This document shows positions 22,884-25,248 of a DNA stretch of 25,248 nucleotides, in pieces (position 1 is the first letter of the stretch; the number at the start of each line of letters is the position of its first letter). Under the pieces are notes generated by a model that worked only from the letters and a program-made list of their open reading frames with translations, was not told the origin of the DNA and did not search any database. The DNA comes from an uncultured Oscillospiraceae bacterium (lineage in GTDB: Bacteria; Bacillota; Clostridia; Oscillospirales; Acutalibacteraceae): contig CABUYS010000007.1 in the NCBI GenBank assembly GCA_902495835.1, forward strand, positions 1 to 25,248, written 5' to 3'. Position numbers and translations under genes: made by a program.

Positions 22884-23035
22884 TAACTCTTTTACATTTT
22901 AGAGTTAAATTAACAGACAACTTTTAAATAAAATTTTTGGAGTTAATCGGTATTTTGTTTTACCGATAAAATTTCATTCCCCCCTAACTTTATGGATTCA
23001 CAGTATCATTTTATCACTTTAAAATAAAAAGTCAA
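22884..23035 (-). promoter_or_regulatory. Promoter and structured 5' leader of the double-glycine peptide gene
   Basis: On the - strand TTGACT (23030-23035), a 16-base spacer and TAAAAT (23008-23013) form a near-consensus promoter. The transcript would have a leader of about 140 bases with two perfect 7-bp hairpins, ATCGGTA / TACCGAT (22946-22967) and TAACTCT / AGAGTTA (22884-22907). The second ends 4 bases from the AAAGGAAGGAG ribosome site. No known riboswitch was recognised. Confidence 0.6.
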
Positions 23036-23106
23036 GAAAAAGTCTAAAAATATTATGTATAAAATATATAATATTTTAAATAATATAAATTTAATAAAAA
23101 ATTTCC

Positions 23107-23135
23107 TTGATCGGCAAATAAAAATCTGATATAAT
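23107..23135 (+). promoter_or_regulatory. Promoter of tRNA-Ala
   Basis: TTGATC (23107-23112), a 17-base spacer and a perfect TATAAT (23130-23135), 13 bases before the tRNA. Confidence 0.8.
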
Positions 23136-23148
23136 ACAGTAAGCAAAT

Positions 23149-23224
<76 letters not shown>

Positions 23225-23231
23225 AATATAA

Positions 23232-23271
23232 ACAGCTTATCGATTTTCATTTTCGATAAGCTGTTTTTTAG
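23232..23271 (+). terminator. Rho-independent terminator of tRNA-Ala
   Basis: ACAGCTTATCGA (23232-23243) and TCGATAAGCTGT (23253-23264) make a perfect 12-bp stem followed by TTTTTTA. It lies 7 bases after the tRNA. Confidence 0.93.
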
Positions 23272-23391
23272 TATACAATTGTGGGAATTATCTATAAAGG
23301 TAACAACTGCTTCACATAAGCGTCATGCTAAACTAAAAATATCACACCGTAGCTGCATCTAAAATATTAAGATTAAAAATATATCGACAAC

Positions 23392-23901
23392 CTACGATAC
23401 GATTTCTCTATAATAATTTTCAGATTTATTTTTGTTATCTTCAAGTAATTTTACCGTATCTTCAATCAATTTTTTACATTCAGGATTATTAGCAATTTTA
23501 CCAAGAGAACTTGATTTATATTTATCCTGAATTGGTAATTTTAAAACTTTTATCAACTCATCCATATGAAGAGCTTGTTTACCAACCAGGTATTTTATTA
23601 TTTTTTCTTTATCACTTAATCCATTACAATGTTTGACTTCTTTCTCTAATTTTTTATTAATATTTTTAGCAGATTTTGACATATCATTAACCCATTCACG
23701 CACCGATAGCAATGCACTACTATTTAGCTCAGACGCCTCAACCTTTTCAAGAATAAGTTTAACAAGATTACTTTCATTTACCTGAAAACCTTTTCCTTGC
23801 ATTAATGGTCCAAAAAACTGTAACTGACTAGAACGCTCTGCAATACCATTAATTGCTTTGAAATAATTTAAAAATTTTGATTTCGTTTCACTTTCTTTCA
23901 C
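23392..23901 (-). CDS. Charged helical protein, C-terminal half of a split paralogue
   Basis: 169 residues from a GTG at 23901 with only a weak upstream AAGAAG. No known family. It is helical and charged. Its segment NLVKLILEKVEA...WVNDMSKSAKNINKKLEKEV lines up by eye with NVVILILEAIKSL...WYKYLLKNIETIGVRLDKQV of the protein at 24350-25248. It overlaps the 127-codon frame before it by 14 bases in a different phase. Together the two frames align in order with the neighbour, so this is most likely the downstream part of one gene broken by a frameshift. Separate translation by coupling is the alternative. Confidence 0.6.
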   Translation of the reverse strand: MKESETKSKFLNYFKAINGIAERSSQLQFFGPLMQGKGFQVNESNLVKLILEKVEASELNSSALLSVREWVNDMSKSAKNINKKLEKEVKHCNGLSDKEKIIKYLVGKQALHMDELIKVLKLPIQDKYKSSSLGKIANNPECKKLIEDTVKLLEDNKNKSENYYREIVS

Positions 23902-24271
23902 GTTTCTTCTTCATCTTGTCAACAAGGTCTAAAAAACCATTTTTAAGACCATCAAAAGCGACTTCAATTCTAACGGAAAGCCTCATTAACTTATTTTTCA
24001 CTTCTTTAGAAAGTTTCAAACTTTTCACCTTTTTATTGAATCCACCTACTTTAGAAGGGTCTTTCTGGACTGCAGCTGCTTCTTCTCTCAATTTTTTTGC
24101 TTCTTCAGTTTTTCCTTCTTTCTCAAGTTCATCCACGGCTTCGTCTGTTACTTTACCAAATTGTTCTAGATTAGTTGCAACTGATTTGTGTCTCTTTTTC
24201 AAAACACTGTCTCCCAACTTACCAAGTTTAGATTTCATTGATTTCAAATTTAAACTAAATTCTTTCGGCAT
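23888..24271 (-). CDS. Charged helical protein, N-terminal half of a split paralogue
   Basis: 127 residues starting at ATG 24271 with a good AGGAGTG site 7 bases upstream. Lys/Glu-rich helix throughout, no signal peptide and no family I recognise. The segment EEAKKLREEAAAVQKDPSK...SLKLSKEVKNKLMRL parallels KTAEKLRDIAKKLKEAPDK...KAKLSPEAKQELKALL in the next gene upstream, so the two are tandem paralogues. It ends at TGA in KKKRERK, 14 bases inside the following frame. Confidence 0.7.
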   Translation of the reverse strand: MPKEFSLNLKSMKSKLGKLGDSVLKKRHKSVATNLEQFGKVTDEAVDELEKEGKTEEAKKLREEAAAVQKDPSKVGGFNKKVKSLKLSKEVKNKLMRLSVRIEVAFDGLKNGFLDLVDKMKKKRERK

Positions 24272-24349
24272 AAATAATCACTCCTATTAATTTTTTAACT
24301 ATTATAAATCTGAAATATTTAAATTCTCTGAATTATAAAACACTGTCCC

Positions 24350-25248
24350 TTAGTATAACTCTACCGGTTCTGAATCAAATGCAGGTCCTAACCCTAACAA
24401 ATTTCCGCACATCTCCTCGCACTTACGATCATCCATGTATGATTCAAGAGTACGTTCTGTACTTGCGAACCATTCCTTATACTTATCTCCATTTACAACA
24501 ACACCCAGAGAGGAGTCTCCAATATTATTATCATCTACATATTTTTTTAAGTTTAAAACCTTCAAAAGTGTAGCACATAGTCCATTTTGTATACTGCATA
24601 AACCATTTAATAGTGCCTCTTTATTTTCTCTATTATTCTTAAGCACCAGATCATTAACTTGCTTATCCAACCTTACACCAATTGTTTCTATGTTCTTTAA
24701 TAAATATTTATACCACTTATTTACTACTGATGGTTTATGCGTCCTAGCATACCTCTCTAGTAAACTTTTAATTGCTTCTAAAATGAGAATAACAACATTA
24801 TCTTTGCAAGCAGACATTATATGTGTTCTTATTCCATAATCACAAATTCTAAAATATTCTTTCAAAATTTCATTAACTTTTTCGTAAAAATTTATAACAA
24901 CCTTTTCTACATGTTTATTATGTTGCGTTTTTACATTAATAGAATTTAATAATTTTTTAAAACTTTCTTTAAATTTCTCAAGCAGCGCCTTTAGTTCTTG
25001 TTTAGCTTCTGGAGATAACTTTGCTTTTTTAAGAAGAGCTTTTAATTCTTTTATAGCTTTATCAGGAGCTTCTTTTAATTTTTTAGCTATATCTCTCAAT
25101 TTTTCAGCTGTTTTAGAATCTTCCTTTTTATGCATTTGCGTAGCAGTGGATTCTACTCCTTCCACCAAATCTTTTCGGGACTTCTCAAGATCTTTCGCCT
25201 TTTTTGAGAACTTACGATCATTTTTAAATTTTTCTAACGCTCTATCCC
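24350..25248 (-). CDS. Charged helical protein, paralogue of the preceding split gene (5' end outside window)
   Basis: The frame stays open to the right edge (upstream residues read DRALEKFKNDRKFSKKAKD...), so the GTG at 25168 is not necessarily the start and the N-terminus is missing. About 299 codons are visible. The N-terminal third is Lys/Glu-rich, probably coiled coil (KAIKELKALLKKAKL). The middle, RICDYGIRTHIMSACKDNVV and onward, is a helical domain shared with the 169-residue frame. The C-terminus is acidic with CEEMCGNLLGLGP. No known family. Two related genes side by side suggest local duplication of a lineage-specific protein. Confidence 0.75.
   Translation of the reverse strand, partial: DRALEKFKNDRKFSKKAKDLEKSRKDLVEGVESTATQMHKKEDSKTAEKLRDIAKKLKEAPDKAIKELKALLKKAKLSPEAKQELKALLEKFKESFKKLLNSINVKTQHNKHVEKVVINFYEKVNEILKEYFRICDYGIRTHIMSACKDNVVILILEAIKSLLERYARTHKPSVVNKWYKYLLKNIETIGVRLDKQVNDLVLKNNRENKEALLNGLCSIQNGLCATLLKVLNLKKYVDDNNIGDSSLGVVVNGDKYKEWFASTERTLESYMDDRKCEEMCGNLLGLGPAFDSEPVELY

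Overview
The window reads as an AT-rich (roughly one-third GC) Clostridia-type Firmicute chromosome. Ribosome binding sites of the GGAGG type precede most genes, promoters are TTGaca-17-TATAAT-like, and the core proteins look Clostridial (TsaD, RimI, YebC, ThyX, TmcAL, MltG). Secreted or host-facing-looking proteins, a broken eukaryotic-type protein kinase, much decayed intergenic DNA and many orphan gene fragments suggest a host-associated lineage with a degrading genome. That lifestyle is inference; nothing here proves the species.

Layout. 1-728 is the 3' part of pgk on the + strand. 861-3573 is an accessory block on the - strand: a small unknown gene, a secreted Ala-rich protein and a kinase pseudogene. 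3809-9361 is a - strand operon, yebC > polA > rimI > secreted coiled-coil protein > tsaD, with a clear promoter at 9400-9428. 9497-9862 is a small membrane-anchored BofC_C-like protein. 10044-18003 is a + strand series: thyX, tmk, a DUF2156 protein, a GNAT acetyltransferase, 5-formyl-THF cyclo-ligase, mltG and a class B penicillin-binding protein. A convergent small membrane protein follows. After about 900 bp of apparently non-coding DNA come a 46-aa membrane peptide, tmcAL and folC. The right end holds a double-glycine leader peptide, tRNA-Ala(GGC), and a family of charged helical proteins, one copy of which is frameshifted.

Functional links. ThyX, Tmk, 5-FCL and FolC together supply dTMP and maintain reduced folates. 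TsaD makes t6A37 and TmcAL ac4C34 on tRNA. RimI acetylates a ribosomal protein. MltG and the PBP act in cell-wall synthesis.

The most unusual feature is structural. At six gene boundaries (tsaD/kinase, rimI/coiled-coil, thyX/tmk, DUF2156/GNAT, mltG/PBP, PBP/small membrane protein) a 100-215 bp segment holding the end of one gene, the spacer and usually the end or start of the neighbour is tandemly repeated 2 to 5 times. The outermost copies belong to the intact genes and the inner copies are orphan tails and heads. At four of these sites the orphan fragments differ from the intact gene mainly at synonymous codon positions, which is not expected of simple non-coding decay.
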